Positions 1 to 8,812 of a DNA stretch of 64,000 bases are shown piece after piece; position 1 is the first letter of the stretch; the number at the start of each line of letters is the position of its first letter. The stretch comes from Capsulimonadaceae bacterium. GTDB taxonomy: Bacteria > Armatimonadota > Armatimonadia > Armatimonadales > Capsulimonadaceae. The stretch lies in the NCBI GenBank assembly GCA_031292625.1, contig JARLGU010000034.1:1-64000 (forward strand), read 5' to 3'. Below the pieces are notes generated by a model. It did not search any database. It was given only the letters and a program-made list of their open reading frames with translations, and had not been told where the DNA came from. A program made the position numbers and the translations under genes.

Positions 1-611
1 CTTTCCAGACGAATCTTCTCGCCCTCAACGCCGCGGTCGAGGCGGCTCGCGTCGGCGAGCAAGGCCGAGGCTTCGCGGTCGTCGCCGCCGAAGTCCGCAG
101 TCTGGCCGGACGCAGCGCTACAGCCGCCAAGGAGATCAAGGTTCTGGTCGAGCAGGCGGGCGAGAAGGTCGAGGACGGCACCGATCTGGTGAACAAGAGC
201 GGCGCTCAGCTCGATGAGATCGTCGCCGCCGTCAACAAGGTCGCCGAGATCGTCTCCGAGATCGCCGCGGCGTCGCAGGAGCAGTCCGTGGGGATCGAGC
301 AGGTGAACAAGGCGGTCACGCAGATGGACGAGATCACGCAGCAGAACGCCGCTCTCGTCGAGGAAGCGTCGGCGTCAAGTCAGGCGATGTCCCAGCAGTC
401 CCAAGAACTGCAGGATCTCGTGAAGCAATTCAAAATTGACGAAACGCACGCTCAGCGCGCCGCGGCATCCCAACACCTAACAGCACAACCCGCCAAACGG
501 GTTAATTTGCCTGCGCGGCGCCCAGGTGTCCGAACCGGCACGGGCGGCATGGAACGAAGCGGCTCATGGGCGCGAAGCGCCAACCAGCTGACCGTCATGG
601 ATGAGTTCTAG
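1..611 (+). CDS. Methyl-accepting chemotaxis protein, C-terminal part (5' end outside window)
   Basis: The reading frame is open from base 3 to a stop at 609-611 and has no start inside the window, so this is the 3' end of a longer gene. The first residues ([20 protein letters not shown]) match the hairpin tip of the MCP cytoplasmic signalling domain, which docks CheA and CheW. They are followed by [16 protein letters not shown] and a long coiled coil rich in Glu, Gln and Ala. After about residue 145 the chain becomes Arg/Pro/Gln-rich and probably disordered. It would act at the inner membrane, or in the cytosol if the missing part lacks membrane segments. The sensor domain cannot be judged. 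A strong intrinsic terminator follows. Confidence 0.95.
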   Translation, partial: FQTNLLALNAAVEAARVGEQGRGFAVVAAEVRSLAGRSATAAKEIKVLVEQAGEKVEDGTDLVNKSGAQLDEIVAAVNKVAEIVSEIAAASQEQSVGIEQVNKAVTQMDEITQQNAALVEEASASSQAMSQQSQELQDLVKQFKIDETHAQRAAASQHLTAQPAKRVNLPARRPGVRTGTGGMERSGSWARSANQLTVMDEF

Positions 612-634
612 GGCTTACGACAGGTCCGAAAGGC

Positions 635-673
635 AATGCCGGCTGCAATCTCTTATTGATCGCAGCCGGCATT
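635..673 (+). terminator. Intrinsic terminator of the chemoreceptor gene
   Basis: A perfect 12-bp inverted repeat (AATGCCGGCTGC at 635-646, GCAGCCGGCATT at 662-673) has a 15-nt loop and is followed by GCGCTTTTG. It starts 24 bases after the chemoreceptor stop codon. Confidence 0.85.
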
Positions 674-1133
674 GCGCTTTTGTGTGTCCCCCACGCGGCA
701 ACGCCCGCCAATAACTGGGGGAAACGAAGAACGCTTAGAAGGCTTCGCCTTCACTACGCAGACTATCGATCTCTGGAAAGAGCGTCTTCACCGCGGGCAG
801 AGTGGAAAGCCTTAAGAACCTAACTTGAGCGCGGCGCGTCGGCCGCGTATATGCGGGATGAGGACGTCGAATGAGGACGAAACGATTCGGGGCGACATCT
901 CGCGCATCGCCAGATACGAGCCGGCTTTCCAAATCGCATTTACGCAAGCGTCCAGCACGGCAGAAACCGCGCGTATGCGCGTACTGGCGCAATTCTCGCT
1001 GAGCGATGGGCCGGGGCGTCAAGATCATTCGCCGCATAAGTTCAGACTCTCCGTGGTACGAATAAATGCAATCTATCTATACCACATGCGCCCGTCCAAC
1101 TCACCTATCTGTTTGCTCCCCTCAATGCTCCGC
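674..1133. other. About 460 bases with no supported gene
   Basis: Short open frames exist on both strands, but their translations are Arg-rich, lack recognisable motifs and have no convincing ribosome-binding site. I see no RNA gene, repeat or clear promoter. The region separates the terminated chemoreceptor gene from the 3' end of the leftward URO-D-like operon. Confidence 0.6.
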
Positions 1134-2234
1134 CTACACGGTATCGGCCCCAAGCAGCGCGATCTTACGCCGGACGTTGTCCACGGGCTCGCTGCCATCC
1201 CACGAATAAGCGAGCGCATAGTAGATCCCATTACGCCTTCCGAATTGCCTTGCAAGGATGTTAAACCTTTCTAGCGTCCCCCAGGTAAAGAGGTTCTTCC
1301 CTGATGCCCCGATCTTGCCGTTGACCTCCGGCCACTCCTGCACGTCAGGGTTTGCTCCCCCGGGAACCCATTGGATCCCGCCCAACTCCGCGATCGCGAG
1401 GAGTTGATCGAGATGCGGCAATTCGCCTGGGCCATCGAGATGGTACATTGTGTGGTCGATACGCTTGCATGTTGCCGCCAGTTCCGGGGCGACAAACTTC
1501 CTGAACGAATCGGGACCGATCATGTAGCTAAAATCGCACTGCAACACGTACGATGGCCGATCGCTGTAGACGCCCAGCCAATCGCTGTATCCTGGATTGA
1601 CCGGCTGCAGAACTTCGTTTATCTCCTGGTACACTCGATGCCACAGATCGTGTTCCTCCCAAAGAAGACGCAAGACCTCGCCGGGGTTGTCATAGAGCTC
1701 CAACAATAGCCGCTCGGCCGTGACGAAACTCTGCACAATGTCCAAATTGCCGCCAAGATCCGGCATGGCGACCAGCACCTGCCCTTGCCAGCGATCCATC
1801 GCCGCCGCGCAGAACTCTTTCACTCGATCGAGCCAAACATTCCCATCCTGATATTCGATATGGATATCCTCGATGGGAATATCTGGACGCGGAGGATGAA
1901 ACCAGACCCGCCCGGTGCTGTTGTCCAGAATAGCCCCGGCGAAAGCCGCTGCGACGCCGGGGCCGAAGACGTCCATATTGAAGCGCGGAAAGGAATCCCC
2001 GAGATACGTCACGTGGGACAGTTCCCAGTCAAGCCGGTCGACGAGGCCCTCCACTGGGATCGAGAGATCCGCACAAGTCGCCTGCGAAAGCACTGGCGCA
2101 CTCGGGCACGGACGCCCCGGATCCCGATTATAGAGGCTGCAGCTCACCAGTGGTCTGTCCAGGGTGTAAGACCACCATTTGTCGTAATCTAACCGCAGGC
2201 GGTCCCAACGCTCCGGCGCAAAATCAATTGACAT
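1134..2234 (-). CDS. URO-D-like (uroporphyrinogen decarboxylase/methyltransferase fold) protein, paralog 1
   Basis: This 366-aa protein aligns end to end with the next gene (roughly two thirds identical by eye), so the pair is a tandem duplication. The length and the late motif YHLDGPGELPHL followed by GGIQWVPG suggest the URO-D/corrinoid methyltransferase superfamily (CmuA, MtaA). The His-x-Cys zinc pair of MtaA-type enzymes appears here as His-x-Asp, so true uroporphyrinogen decarboxylation is unlikely and the substrate is unknown. I chose the start at 2234 (MSIDF) because it matches the paralog (MPIDF) and has AGGAG 10 bases upstream; a start at 2252 would bury that site. It is the last gene of the PhyH/URO-D operon, 38 bases after its paralog. 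Confidence 0.75.
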   Translation of the reverse strand: MSIDFAPERWDRLRLDYDKWWSYTLDRPLVSCSLYNRDPGRPCPSAPVLSQATCADLSIPVEGLVDRLDWELSHVTYLGDSFPRFNMDVFGPGVAAAFAGAILDNSTGRVWFHPPRPDIPIEDIHIEYQDGNVWLDRVKEFCAAAMDRWQGQVLVAMPDLGGNLDIVQSFVTAERLLLELYDNPGEVLRLLWEEHDLWHRVYQEINEVLQPVNPGYSDWLGVYSDRPSYVLQCDFSYMIGPDSFRKFVAPELAATCKRIDHTMYHLDGPGELPHLDQLLAIAELGGIQWVPGGANPDVQEWPEVNGKIGASGKNLFTWGTLERFNILARQFGRRNGIYYALAYSWDGSEPVDNVRRKIALLGADTV

Positions 2235-2272
2235 CTTTATGTGTCTCCTCAAGTCGTGGACGATCGCGCTTC

Positions 2273-3373
2273 TTACGCGGCGCCCTCGCCCATCCGCTCA
2301 ATCTTCGCCGAGACGCTCTCCATCGATTCGACGCCGTCCCACGGGTACCACAGACCGTAGTGGATCCCGCTCCGGCGGCCGAACTGGCCGGCGATCTTAT
2401 CGAATGCGTCCATCGAACCCCAACTCCACAATTTCTTGCCGGTCTCGCCAATTTTCCGGTTCACATCCGGCCAGCACTCTACAGGCGGATTTCCGTCGCC
2501 GGGCACCCACTGGATGCCGCCAAGCTCCGGGATTTGCGCCAGGTGCTCGATGTGCGGGATCTGTCCAGCGCCGTCCAGATGATAAATGGATCGATCGAGC
2601 CGCTTGCACGTTGCGGCAAGCTCGGGAGCGACGAACGTTTTGAAAGCGTCAGGACCGATCATGTAGCTAAAATCACACTGCAGAATGTACGAGGGACGTG
2701 TGCTGAAAATACCGGACCAGTCGCTGTATCCTGGGTTAGCCGGTTGCAACGCCTCATGGATCTCGCGATACACCCAATGCCACAGATCGTGCGCCTCCCA
2801 CAGCAACCGATGCACTTCGTCCGGGTTGTCGTACAGTTCCAGCAATAGCCGCTCTGCGCTGACAAAGCTCTGCACGATATCCAGGTTGCCGCCAAGATCC
2901 GTCATGCCGACGAGAACCTGCCCCTGCCAGCGATCCATCGCCGCCGCACAAAACTCCTTAAGCCGTTCGAGCCAGACGTTGCCTGGCTGATAGTCGATAT
3001 GGATGTCCTGAATCGGCGCGTCGGGACACGGCGGATGAAACCACACGCGCCCCGTGCTGTTGTCCAGAATTGCCCCGCCGTATGCGGCCGCGACGCCAGG
3101 GCCAAAGCAGGTCATGTTCACAATCGGATAGGCGTCGCCCAAGTAGGTCAGTCGCGACATTTCCCAGTCCATCCGGTCCACGAGATCCTCCACCGGGATC
3201 GCGAGATCCGTGCAGTTTTCCTGCGATAGAATTGGGGCGTCAGGCATCGGACGGCCTGGGTCGCGGTTAGCAATCGTACAGCTAATCGTCGGCCGGTCAA
3301 GCTCGTCAGACCACCATAGATCGGTCACCCTGCGCAGGCGATCCCAGCGCTCGGGTCCAAAATCGATTGGCAT
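2273..3373 (-). CDS. URO-D-like protein, paralog 2
   Basis: This 366-aa TIM-barrel-type protein is the tandem partner of the gene at 1134. Shared blocks include the start (IDFGPERWDRL), GAILDNSTGRVWFHPP, KEFCAAAMDRWQGQVLV, LGGNLDIVQSFV, LQCDFSYMIGPD and the His-x-Asp motif YHLDGAGQIPH. The C-terminal PWDGVES replaces SWDGSEP in the paralog. No signal peptide or membrane segment is visible, so it should be cytosolic. It lies 54 bases after the PhyH-like gene and is probably co-transcribed with it under the divergent AraC regulator. Alternative reading: a catabolic methyltransferase or demethylase rather than a haem enzyme. I cannot name the substrate. Confidence 0.75.
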   Translation of the reverse strand: MPIDFGPERWDRLRRVTDLWWSDELDRPTISCTIANRDPGRPMPDAPILSQENCTDLAIPVEDLVDRMDWEMSRLTYLGDAYPIVNMTCFGPGVAAAYGGAILDNSTGRVWFHPPCPDAPIQDIHIDYQPGNVWLERLKEFCAAAMDRWQGQVLVGMTDLGGNLDIVQSFVSAERLLLELYDNPDEVHRLLWEAHDLWHWVYREIHEALQPANPGYSDWSGIFSTRPSYILQCDFSYMIGPDAFKTFVAPELAATCKRLDRSIYHLDGAGQIPHIEHLAQIPELGGIQWVPGDGNPPVECWPDVNRKIGETGKKLWSWGSMDAFDKIAGQFGRRSGIHYGLWYPWDGVESMESVSAKIERMGEGAA

Positions 3374-3427
3374 CAGCTAATATCCCACCTTGTCGTATTA
3401 TTCGCGATCAGAACCATTCATCGCGGG

Positions 3428-4237
3428 CTATGTAGACTTCTTCGCGGGCGCGCGCGGCGTAATCGGCTCCAAAATGGCTCTCCGCTCCGGCGTCAAGCGG
3501 CCAAGCAGTTCCTCGGAATATCGATAGCCATAGCGCGTCGCTCCCCACGACGCGCCATAGCGATAGATACAGACGCGCCGCTCGCCAGAATTTGTGCGCG
3601 TGCTCGCGCCGTGCGAAATGCCGTCTACAAACAGCAGCGCGTCGCCGGCCTTCATGGTCACCTCCACCACCCCGACCAGTTCATCCATCTGGCCTTGATG
3701 GCCCGCTTGAGGATGCGGAAAGTTCGATTTGTGACTGCCCGGAACGATCATTGTGCCGCCGTCGCCTGGGCCGACATCCGTCAAGGCGAGCAGAATGTTC
3801 ACCTGACCGCAACGGAACACGTTATTGGCATAGCGGTACTGCCCGCGAACCGCGCCGTGGTAACCGCCGGAATGGATCGGGAAAAAGCCGCCGCTTCGGC
3901 GAATGGACGCAAAGCATTCGTCGATAAACAATCCCTGTACGTAGGAGTCGCTCTCGCCGCAATACCGCCGCAAAAGCTCAATCCACGAGGGATGGTCGAT
4001 CAGCTCCTCGAACGGTTGCCCGCCTTCGACGATATTTTGCAACTCAAGCCCGCAAGCGCCATTGTTATCGAAGCGCTGGACGTTGCCATGCCACTGGCCC
4101 CACTCCAGCGCCGGGAATTCATCGAGCGTCTGATTGAGCCTTGCGATGAGACCGGCGTCCACGGCCCTTTCCAGCAGAAGGTAGCCGCGCAAATCAAAAA
4201 GGTAATCCCGAAGTTCCGCACTCGTTGGTTCTAACAT
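3428..4237 (-). CDS. Phytanoyl-CoA dioxygenase (PhyH)-family protein with altered iron site
   Basis: This 269-aa cytosolic protein has the PhyH/Fe(II)-2-oxoglutarate oxygenase pattern LTDVGPGDGGTMIVPGSHK. The distal iron His209 lies 11 residues before Arg220, which would bind 2-oxoglutarate; that spacing is the same as in PhyH. The proximal His-x-Asp appears as H122-S-G124 about 44 residues before PGSH, so the carboxylate ligand seems to be missing. The start at 4237 has AGGAG five bases upstream. A longer frame running upstream to 4552 would overlap the divergent AraC gene and is not supported. It is the first gene of the leftward operon with the URO-D-like pair. The substrate is unknown. 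Confidence 0.82.
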   Translation of the reverse strand: MLEPTSAELRDYLFDLRGYLLLERAVDAGLIARLNQTLDEFPALEWGQWHGNVQRFDNNGACGLELQNIVEGGQPFEELIDHPSWIELLRRYCGESDSYVQGLFIDECFASIRRSGGFFPIHSGGYHGAVRGQYRYANNVFRCGQVNILLALTDVGPGDGGTMIVPGSHKSNFPHPQAGHQGQMDELVGVVEVTMKAGDALLFVDGISHGASTRTNSGERRVCIYRYGASWGATRYGYRYSEELLGRLTPERRAILEPITPRAPAKKST

Positions 4238-4358
4238 AACGTCTCCTGGCCGCATCTCGGTCATGGTGTATAATTGTTTTATCTCTTGCGGCACTTGAAC
4301 TATAATAACGCTCAAATATCCATACGTAAAGGGTAATAATGCCCAACAAGGTGTAATT
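4238..4358. promoter_or_regulatory. Divergent promoter region between phyH-like and araC-like genes
   Basis: This 121-base, AT-rich interval separates two divergent starts. On the plus strand TTTATC (4278-4283) and a perfect TATAAT (4301-4306) are 17 bases apart, giving a candidate promoter for the AraC gene with a weak -35. On the minus strand TTATAC/ATTATA-like elements near 4269-4275 could serve the phyH operon, but no good -35 is visible. The regulator probably binds here. Confidence 0.5.
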
Positions 4359-5207
4359 ATGTTGCAGGAAATCAACATGCCGTCGTATACGAATATGACG
4401 TACGTTACGGACGTGCCGAGCTTGCCCGGAGCGCAGCCGCCTCGGCTCTGGCTGGCCACGATGGGGCGCTTCATATCCGCCGGAGGATTCGTTTTCGAGC
4501 AGATCGCCGCAAATGCCGCCGTGCACATCGTTGAATCCGGTTCGGGAACCATGCGCGCAAACGGAGTCGATTACGAGGTCGGGCGTGGCGACGTGTTCAC
4601 ATTCTTCCCGCAGAGCCACTACCGGTACTGGGACGCGCCGCAAGCGCCATGGCGCTACACTTGGTGTCTGCTCGCGGGGAAGGATGCCGTCGCCGCCCTG
4701 CAACTCGCTGGGATTACCCCGGAGAAGCCGCTCGTTCGCGGCGACTACGCCACGCTTATCGAACCGCTGTTCACTGAGGCCGCACGGATATTGCGCGCTC
4801 CCCGCACGCCGCCGGCCTTCGCAATCTCGTTCGCGTGGCGTCTTGTAGACGCTATCGAGCAGGCGCGAGAGCGTCCGGAGCCTCCAGGGGAGCGGAACAT
4901 CGTCGAAACCGCTAAATCGCTGTTGGACGGCCACTTCTCGTCCAACCTTGGCGTCGGCGATCTGGCGCGCCAATTGGGCGTCAGCCGCGCGACGCTCTTC
5001 CGGAAGTTTAAGGAAGCATACGGAACCTCGCCAAAGGAGTATCTGGACAATATCCGCATCGGACGCGCCCAGCGCCTATTGCAAGAGTCCCCGGCCCCCA
5101 TCCGCGAAATCGCGGCGGCCTGCGGGTACGACGACCCGCACTATTTCATTGGGGTTTACAAACGCGCGACGGGCAGAACTCCGGGCCAGGATCGAGCGGG
5201 GGGATAA
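4359..5207 (+). CDS. AraC-family transcriptional regulator
   Basis: This 282-aa protein has an N-terminal cupin-like sensing region (VHIVESGSGTMRANGVDYEV, then GDVFTFFPQSHYRYW, about residues 50-95). At its C-terminus are two helix-turn-helix units (VGDLARQLGVSRATLFRKFKEAYGTSPKEYL; then IREIAAACGYDDPHYFIGVYKRATG), the AraC/XylS arrangement. AAGGTG lies five bases before the ATG. The divergent position next to the PhyH/URO-D-like operon suggests that it controls those genes in response to a small ligand, possibly a sugar derivative. The ligand is not identifiable. Confidence 0.92.
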   Translation: MLQEINMPSYTNMTYVTDVPSLPGAQPPRLWLATMGRFISAGGFVFEQIAANAAVHIVESGSGTMRANGVDYEVGRGDVFTFFPQSHYRYWDAPQAPWRYTWCLLAGKDAVAALQLAGITPEKPLVRGDYATLIEPLFTEAARILRAPRTPPAFAISFAWRLVDAIEQARERPEPPGERNIVETAKSLLDGHFSSNLGVGDLARQLGVSRATLFRKFKEAYGTSPKEYLDNIRIGRAQRLLQESPAPIREIAAACGYDDPHYFIGVYKRATGRTPGQDRAGG

Positions 5208-5218
5208 TGCCAAGGCGA

Positions 5219-6091
5219 TCAGTCATCGCTAGGCGCGAGACCGGATGAAAGAACGTTGCCGCTCTCGATATCGATGAGCGCTTCGTAAGTCTGGTGCGAT
5301 GAGCCGTCGAAACGGCAACACCAGGCGACGCGGCTTGCGCCGGACGCGCCGGGACCGGGAACCGCGACGACCAGCTTGCGCGGCGGAAGAGGCGTAAGGC
5401 TCTCGCCCGGCTTGCTCTTGCTCAGCGCATCCGTCGCGATGCGCATCGCCTCCTGCGCCGTCGTCAGTTCCTCGACAGACCCCGGGGGCGGCGATGAGAA
5501 ATTAACGGTGAAGCTGCGGACAGCGCCCGTTGCGCCCTCGACAACAATTACAGCTTCATCGTTGCGGTACGGAACCCCGTTCCATACGCGGCGCCAGCGT
5601 ACGCTCCACATCCGCGCAGCCCCCGTAGACGCTCCAGTGTCCGTCAGTTGCGGGCTCTCATCGAGTTCCGTTTTCTGCCCCGACGCGTCCCTGACCAACG
5701 TTGCGATCCGTATGATATCGTCCTGGCCCAGCGGCAGCGGCAGCGCCGCGGATTTCGTCGCCTGAACGGAACTGGGCGACGCCTCATAGCCGACAACGAT
5801 CCCGCTTACGTCGGCGATCTCAAGAATTGCCCCAGTTGCCGTATCAACATGCCATAGCGGCCGCCAGTGGTGCGATTTGACTGTCGAGCGATGCAATGGC
5901 GGCGGAAGAACCTTCATCGAAACGGAAGCAGGCATACCGACGGCTTTGCAGAAATCTTTGGCGAGTTGAATGACCTGCGGTCTGCTAAGTTGTGCGGCGA
6001 AGCATGGAAGCGGGGTAAAAAGGTCTAGCGCTATGGCGGCCAACATCAGGCATCGAACCACACGAAACCGATTACGGCGTGTTGTTAACAT
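5219..6091 (-). CDS. Secreted PepSY/YpeB-like domain protein
   Basis: This 290-aa protein has an N-terminal signal peptide (basic start, hydrophobic stretch, cleavage likely after PCFAA near residue 33). It then shows PepSY-like elements: TGAILEIADVSG, later VVEGATGAVRSFTVNF with a helix TTAQEAMRIATDAL, and a last unit ALIDIESGNVLS. PepSY domains occur in peptidase propeptides and inhibitors. No protease domain is present, so a chaperone or inhibitor role in the envelope is an inference. AAGG stands nine bases upstream of the ATG. It converges on the AraC gene with 11 bases between stops. Confidence 0.65.
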   Translation of the reverse strand: MLTTRRNRFRVVRCLMLAAIALDLFTPLPCFAAQLSRPQVIQLAKDFCKAVGMPASVSMKVLPPPLHRSTVKSHHWRPLWHVDTATGAILEIADVSGIVVGYEASPSSVQATKSAALPLPLGQDDIIRIATLVRDASGQKTELDESPQLTDTGASTGAARMWSVRWRRVWNGVPYRNDEAVIVVEGATGAVRSFTVNFSSPPPGSVEELTTAQEAMRIATDALSKSKPGESLTPLPPRKLVVAVPGPGASGASRVAWCCRFDGSSHQTYEALIDIESGNVLSSGLAPSDD

Positions 6092-6297
6092 GAGAGCCTT
6101 CTAAGCCGGTCAACCTTTGGCCAATGGATGAAACCGGGCGGAAAGTCGTACCGACTGTCCATTATAGAGCAGGGCGGAGGCGATTACGCGAAGGGTTAGG
6201 ACAATCCGTCGATTAGAGGATCGCCCGGCGCCGAGTACGCCTGCAATATCTGCATCCCGCTGACGCGACGAACAGGATCGTTACACGGGCTCCAAAT

Positions 6298-6335
6298 AAA
6301 CGGCCGCCGCAACCTGAGGGATGCAACGGCCGTTT
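6298..6335 (-). terminator. Intrinsic terminator of the J-domain gene
   Basis: On the minus strand AAACGGCCG and CGGCCGTTT (plus coordinates 6327-6335 and 6298-6306) form a 9-bp perfect stem with a 20-nt loop, followed by ATTTGG. It lies 13 bases beyond the J-domain gene stop. Confidence 0.65.
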
Positions 6336-6348
6336 GATCGTTCGAACT

Positions 6349-7137
6349 CTAACGTGTTCCGCCAATGATCCGCTGGAAAATATTGAGCTTTTCCTGTGGC
6401 TTTGGCGCAGGCGTCGACTTGCTTGGTCCGGATCTTGACGGCATCGGCGATGCCTGTAGACGCCGGATGCGATCCTCCAGCGTCCGGTTGCCCGGCTGCG
6501 CCTTGAGCGCTCGCTGATAGGCGCTGATTGCGTCCGCGCTACGGAAATTATCCGCATGAATATCGCCGGACAGCACCAGCGCTTCAAAGTTCTCCGGAGC
6601 GGCCGACAGAATACGGCGGCAAGCCGCCATCGCCCGATCCCGATCCCCCCGGGCGTAAAGTGCACGAGCCTGCTCGAGGAGCTGCGCAATCGTCACCCTT
6701 GGCTTTCCAGCTCCGTCGAGCGGAGATGTCGGCGTCGGCCTTGCGGCCATCGGACCCGTTGGCGTCTGTCGTGTTGGCATGGGCCCTGTTGGAGCCGATC
6801 GGCCGACGGCCGGTCCTGGACGCGCCGCAACGTGAACGAACCCGCCGCCTGGCGCTGCGGCCGTCTGACTCGAATCGGCGGACCAGCCGGCATGCGCATG
6901 GATTGGCGCTGGGGCATCGAGATCTAACGAATCGTCGTACCGTGCACGATCGGAAGCGTTGGCCAGAGTTCGATAGGCCAGATTGATCTGAGAGAACAAG
7001 CGCTGAGCCAGCTCCTTGTCCTGTGCCCGATCAGGATGGAACTGGCGGGCGAGGTCGTGATACCGGTGTTTGATTTCAGTCGCGGTGGCCCCACGAGGAA
7101 GTCCCATCACCTCATAATAATTTCTTTTCAATCGCAT
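6349..7137 (-). CDS. J-domain protein with C-terminal TPR-like helices
   Basis: The 262-aa product begins with a J domain (residues about 5-70) carrying the HPD tripeptide (RQFHPDRAQ) that stimulates DnaK ATPase. A Pro/Thr-rich linker with repeated PTGPM-type units follows (about 95-150). A TPR-like segment comes last (LEQARALYARGDRDRAMAACRRIL, then DAISAYQRALKAQPGN). It lacks the zinc fingers and C-terminal substrate domains of DnaJ, so it is a specialised type III co-chaperone. I placed the start at 7137 because AGGAG lies eight bases upstream and the J domain begins directly after it; the frame extends to 7263 without support. Confidence 0.85.
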   Translation of the reverse strand: MRLKRNYYEVMGLPRGATATEIKHRYHDLARQFHPDRAQDKELAQRLFSQINLAYRTLANASDRARYDDSLDLDAPAPIHAHAGWSADSSQTAAAPGGGFVHVAARPGPAVGRSAPTGPMPTRQTPTGPMAARPTPTSPLDGAGKPRVTIAQLLEQARALYARGDRDRAMAACRRILSAAPENFEALVLSGDIHADNFRSADAISAYQRALKAQPGNRTLEDRIRRLQASPMPSRSGPSKSTPAPKPQEKLNIFQRIIGGTR

Positions 7138-7451
7138 TGAAGCGACTCCTGTACTACCAAAATGTATGAATAATTCATGAAAGTTCCCGATCCAGATATT
7201 GCCTTTTGCACGCCTCCCTTCCAGCAGCCATACGCCCTGTTGTATTGATTTTCCATCGACCATCGATGAAGCAGTTCGGGGCGCTGCCGCTAGCTGTTTA
7301 TACTGCAGGGTACTTCGCGAGCCGGAGAGCGCAACCGATGCTGATCATAGCCACGCCCTAGAATAATAATGGATATTCGGCCCGCTAGAAAATACCCGCA
7401 ATAATACGAGAACCAAACTAAACCATGACATTTAGTCCTGTAATTAAAGTA
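7138..7451. other. AT-rich intergenic region, 314 bases
   Basis: No gene is supported here. The region lies between the start of the J-domain gene and the stop of the GspF-like gene and probably holds the J-domain promoter. A TATAAA-like element on the minus strand (plus 7297-7302) lacks a good -35. The 7360-7451 part is markedly AT-rich compared with its surroundings. Confidence 0.45.
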
Positions 7452-8687
7452 TTACATATTTAGAACCTGAGATGCCATACCTGAGTAGAAGCGGATCACG
7501 ATAATTCCGACAATCGCCGCCACAACCAAGAACATCAGGTTCGTCAAAACCTGCACGCTCTGATGGAGCCGCAACTGGCCTTCTTCGTCATAGACGTCAG
7601 CCACTTTGTTGAGCATCTCATCGACCTGACCAGTTTCCTCTCCCGTGTGCACCATCGAAAGAAACATTGGCGGGAAGATCTGCGTCTTCCGGAAAGCCTC
7701 CGCAAGCGGAACGCCTTCGTTCACGGACGCGACGGCCTTTCCGATTAGGGCGGCCAGATAGTTATTGCCCGAAACCCTTGCCGCAATCGTCATTCCCGCC
7801 GGCAGCAGAATGCCAGCGCTGTAAAGCGACGCCAGCGCACGGGAAAACTTCGCAATCGCCAGGATGCGAACAGTCCGCCCAAAATACGGAATGTAGGACT
7901 TGATCGCATCCACCGTAAAGGCGAATGTGCGCGATTGCATTGCGTAGCGAAACGCAACATAGAACGCCCCGCCGACCACGGCCAGTTCGATAAGCGGCCG
8001 AACGGCTGTCTCAATGTACGCCTGCGCGCCCTGCATAACCATCACGACCAGATTCGGCAGCAGAAACGACAAAACAAATGTCAGCTTCGGATAAAACGTC
8101 TCCTTCTTGACCATTTGCCGAAGCGCAAAATCCTTCTCCAGGTACTCAGCCAGGCGATTCATCATCTCGGCCAGACCGCCCGTATGCTCGGAGCTGCGGA
8201 CGAACTCGATCTGGAGTTCGGTAAAAATGTGCGGATAACGCGACATGCCTTCGGAAAGCGTGCAGCCGGCCAGCACGTCGTTCTTCATCGCGCGGCAAGC
8301 CGAGCGAATAATCCCTGGCGGCGACTGCTCTTCGAGCGTTTCCAACGTCCGCTGCAAAGGCACGCCGGCATTCAGCATGGCGGCCATTTGGTGGTACCAA
8401 ACCGAGAGATCCTTTAGCGATACGCCTGTGAAAACCGGGTATACAAACGACCGCAGAAACCAGTCGCCCGCCGGACGCCGGGGCGTCATAAGCAGATCTG
8501 AAGGCTTCGCCGTCGTGACGTCCGCGTTGATCGGGATCTTGCGTATCGTTCCTTGCGCGGGCGCAAATCGCATCGGATAGTAACCCATCTCGCGAACGCG
8601 CGTAGCCGCGACGCGCTCGCTCTCCGCCTCAAGCGAACCGGTCACCGTCTGCCCCGATGTGTTCTTTGCTTCGTACGTGTAGATCAT
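7452..8687 (-). CDS. Type II secretion / type IV pilus inner-membrane protein, GspF/PilC family
   Basis: The 411-aa protein starts with the family signature MIYTYEAKNTSGQTVTGSLEAES and contains two T2SSF units. The first has LSVWYHQMAAMLNAGVPLQRTLETLEEQSP; the second has FSRALASLYSAGILLPAGMTIAA with NEGVPLAEAFRKTQIFPPMFLSMVHTGEETGQVDEML. Three hydrophobic segments fit the known topology: about 205-225, 228-250 and 380-402. The family forms the inner-membrane platform on which the assembly ATPase extrudes a pilus or pseudopilus. No ATPase, secretin or pilin gene is nearby, so it is an orphan within this window. Confidence 0.93.
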   Translation of the reverse strand: MIYTYEAKNTSGQTVTGSLEAESERVAATRVREMGYYPMRFAPAQGTIRKIPINADVTTAKPSDLLMTPRRPAGDWFLRSFVYPVFTGVSLKDLSVWYHQMAAMLNAGVPLQRTLETLEEQSPPGIIRSACRAMKNDVLAGCTLSEGMSRYPHIFTELQIEFVRSSEHTGGLAEMMNRLAEYLEKDFALRQMVKKETFYPKLTFVLSFLLPNLVVMVMQGAQAYIETAVRPLIELAVVGGAFYVAFRYAMQSRTFAFTVDAIKSYIPYFGRTVRILAIAKFSRALASLYSAGILLPAGMTIAARVSGNNYLAALIGKAVASVNEGVPLAEAFRKTQIFPPMFLSMVHTGEETGQVDEMLNKVADVYDEEGQLRLHQSVQVLTNLMFLVVAAIVGIIVIRFYSGMASQVLNM

Positions 8688-8812
8688 CTCACACTAAGCG
8701 CCCGCCCTCTCCATCAGCTATCGAATCCGAAGCGCGTCCCACCGTGTCCTTACCAGACAAGCTTCGCAGGCAAGATGCTTGAATGACGGCCCGAAGCGCC
8801 AAAAAGTTCCGG

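Noticed and set aside
735-1274. Open frames of 100-150 codons on both strands in the left intergenic gap
   Set aside because: Arg-rich translations with no motif, no ribosome-binding site and mutual overlap; they look like by-products of GC-rich sequence.
4238-4552. Extension of the PhyH-like frame to 4552 (374 codons)
   Set aside because: It would overlap the divergent AraC start and promoter region and has no matching family sequence; AGGAG marks 4237 as start.
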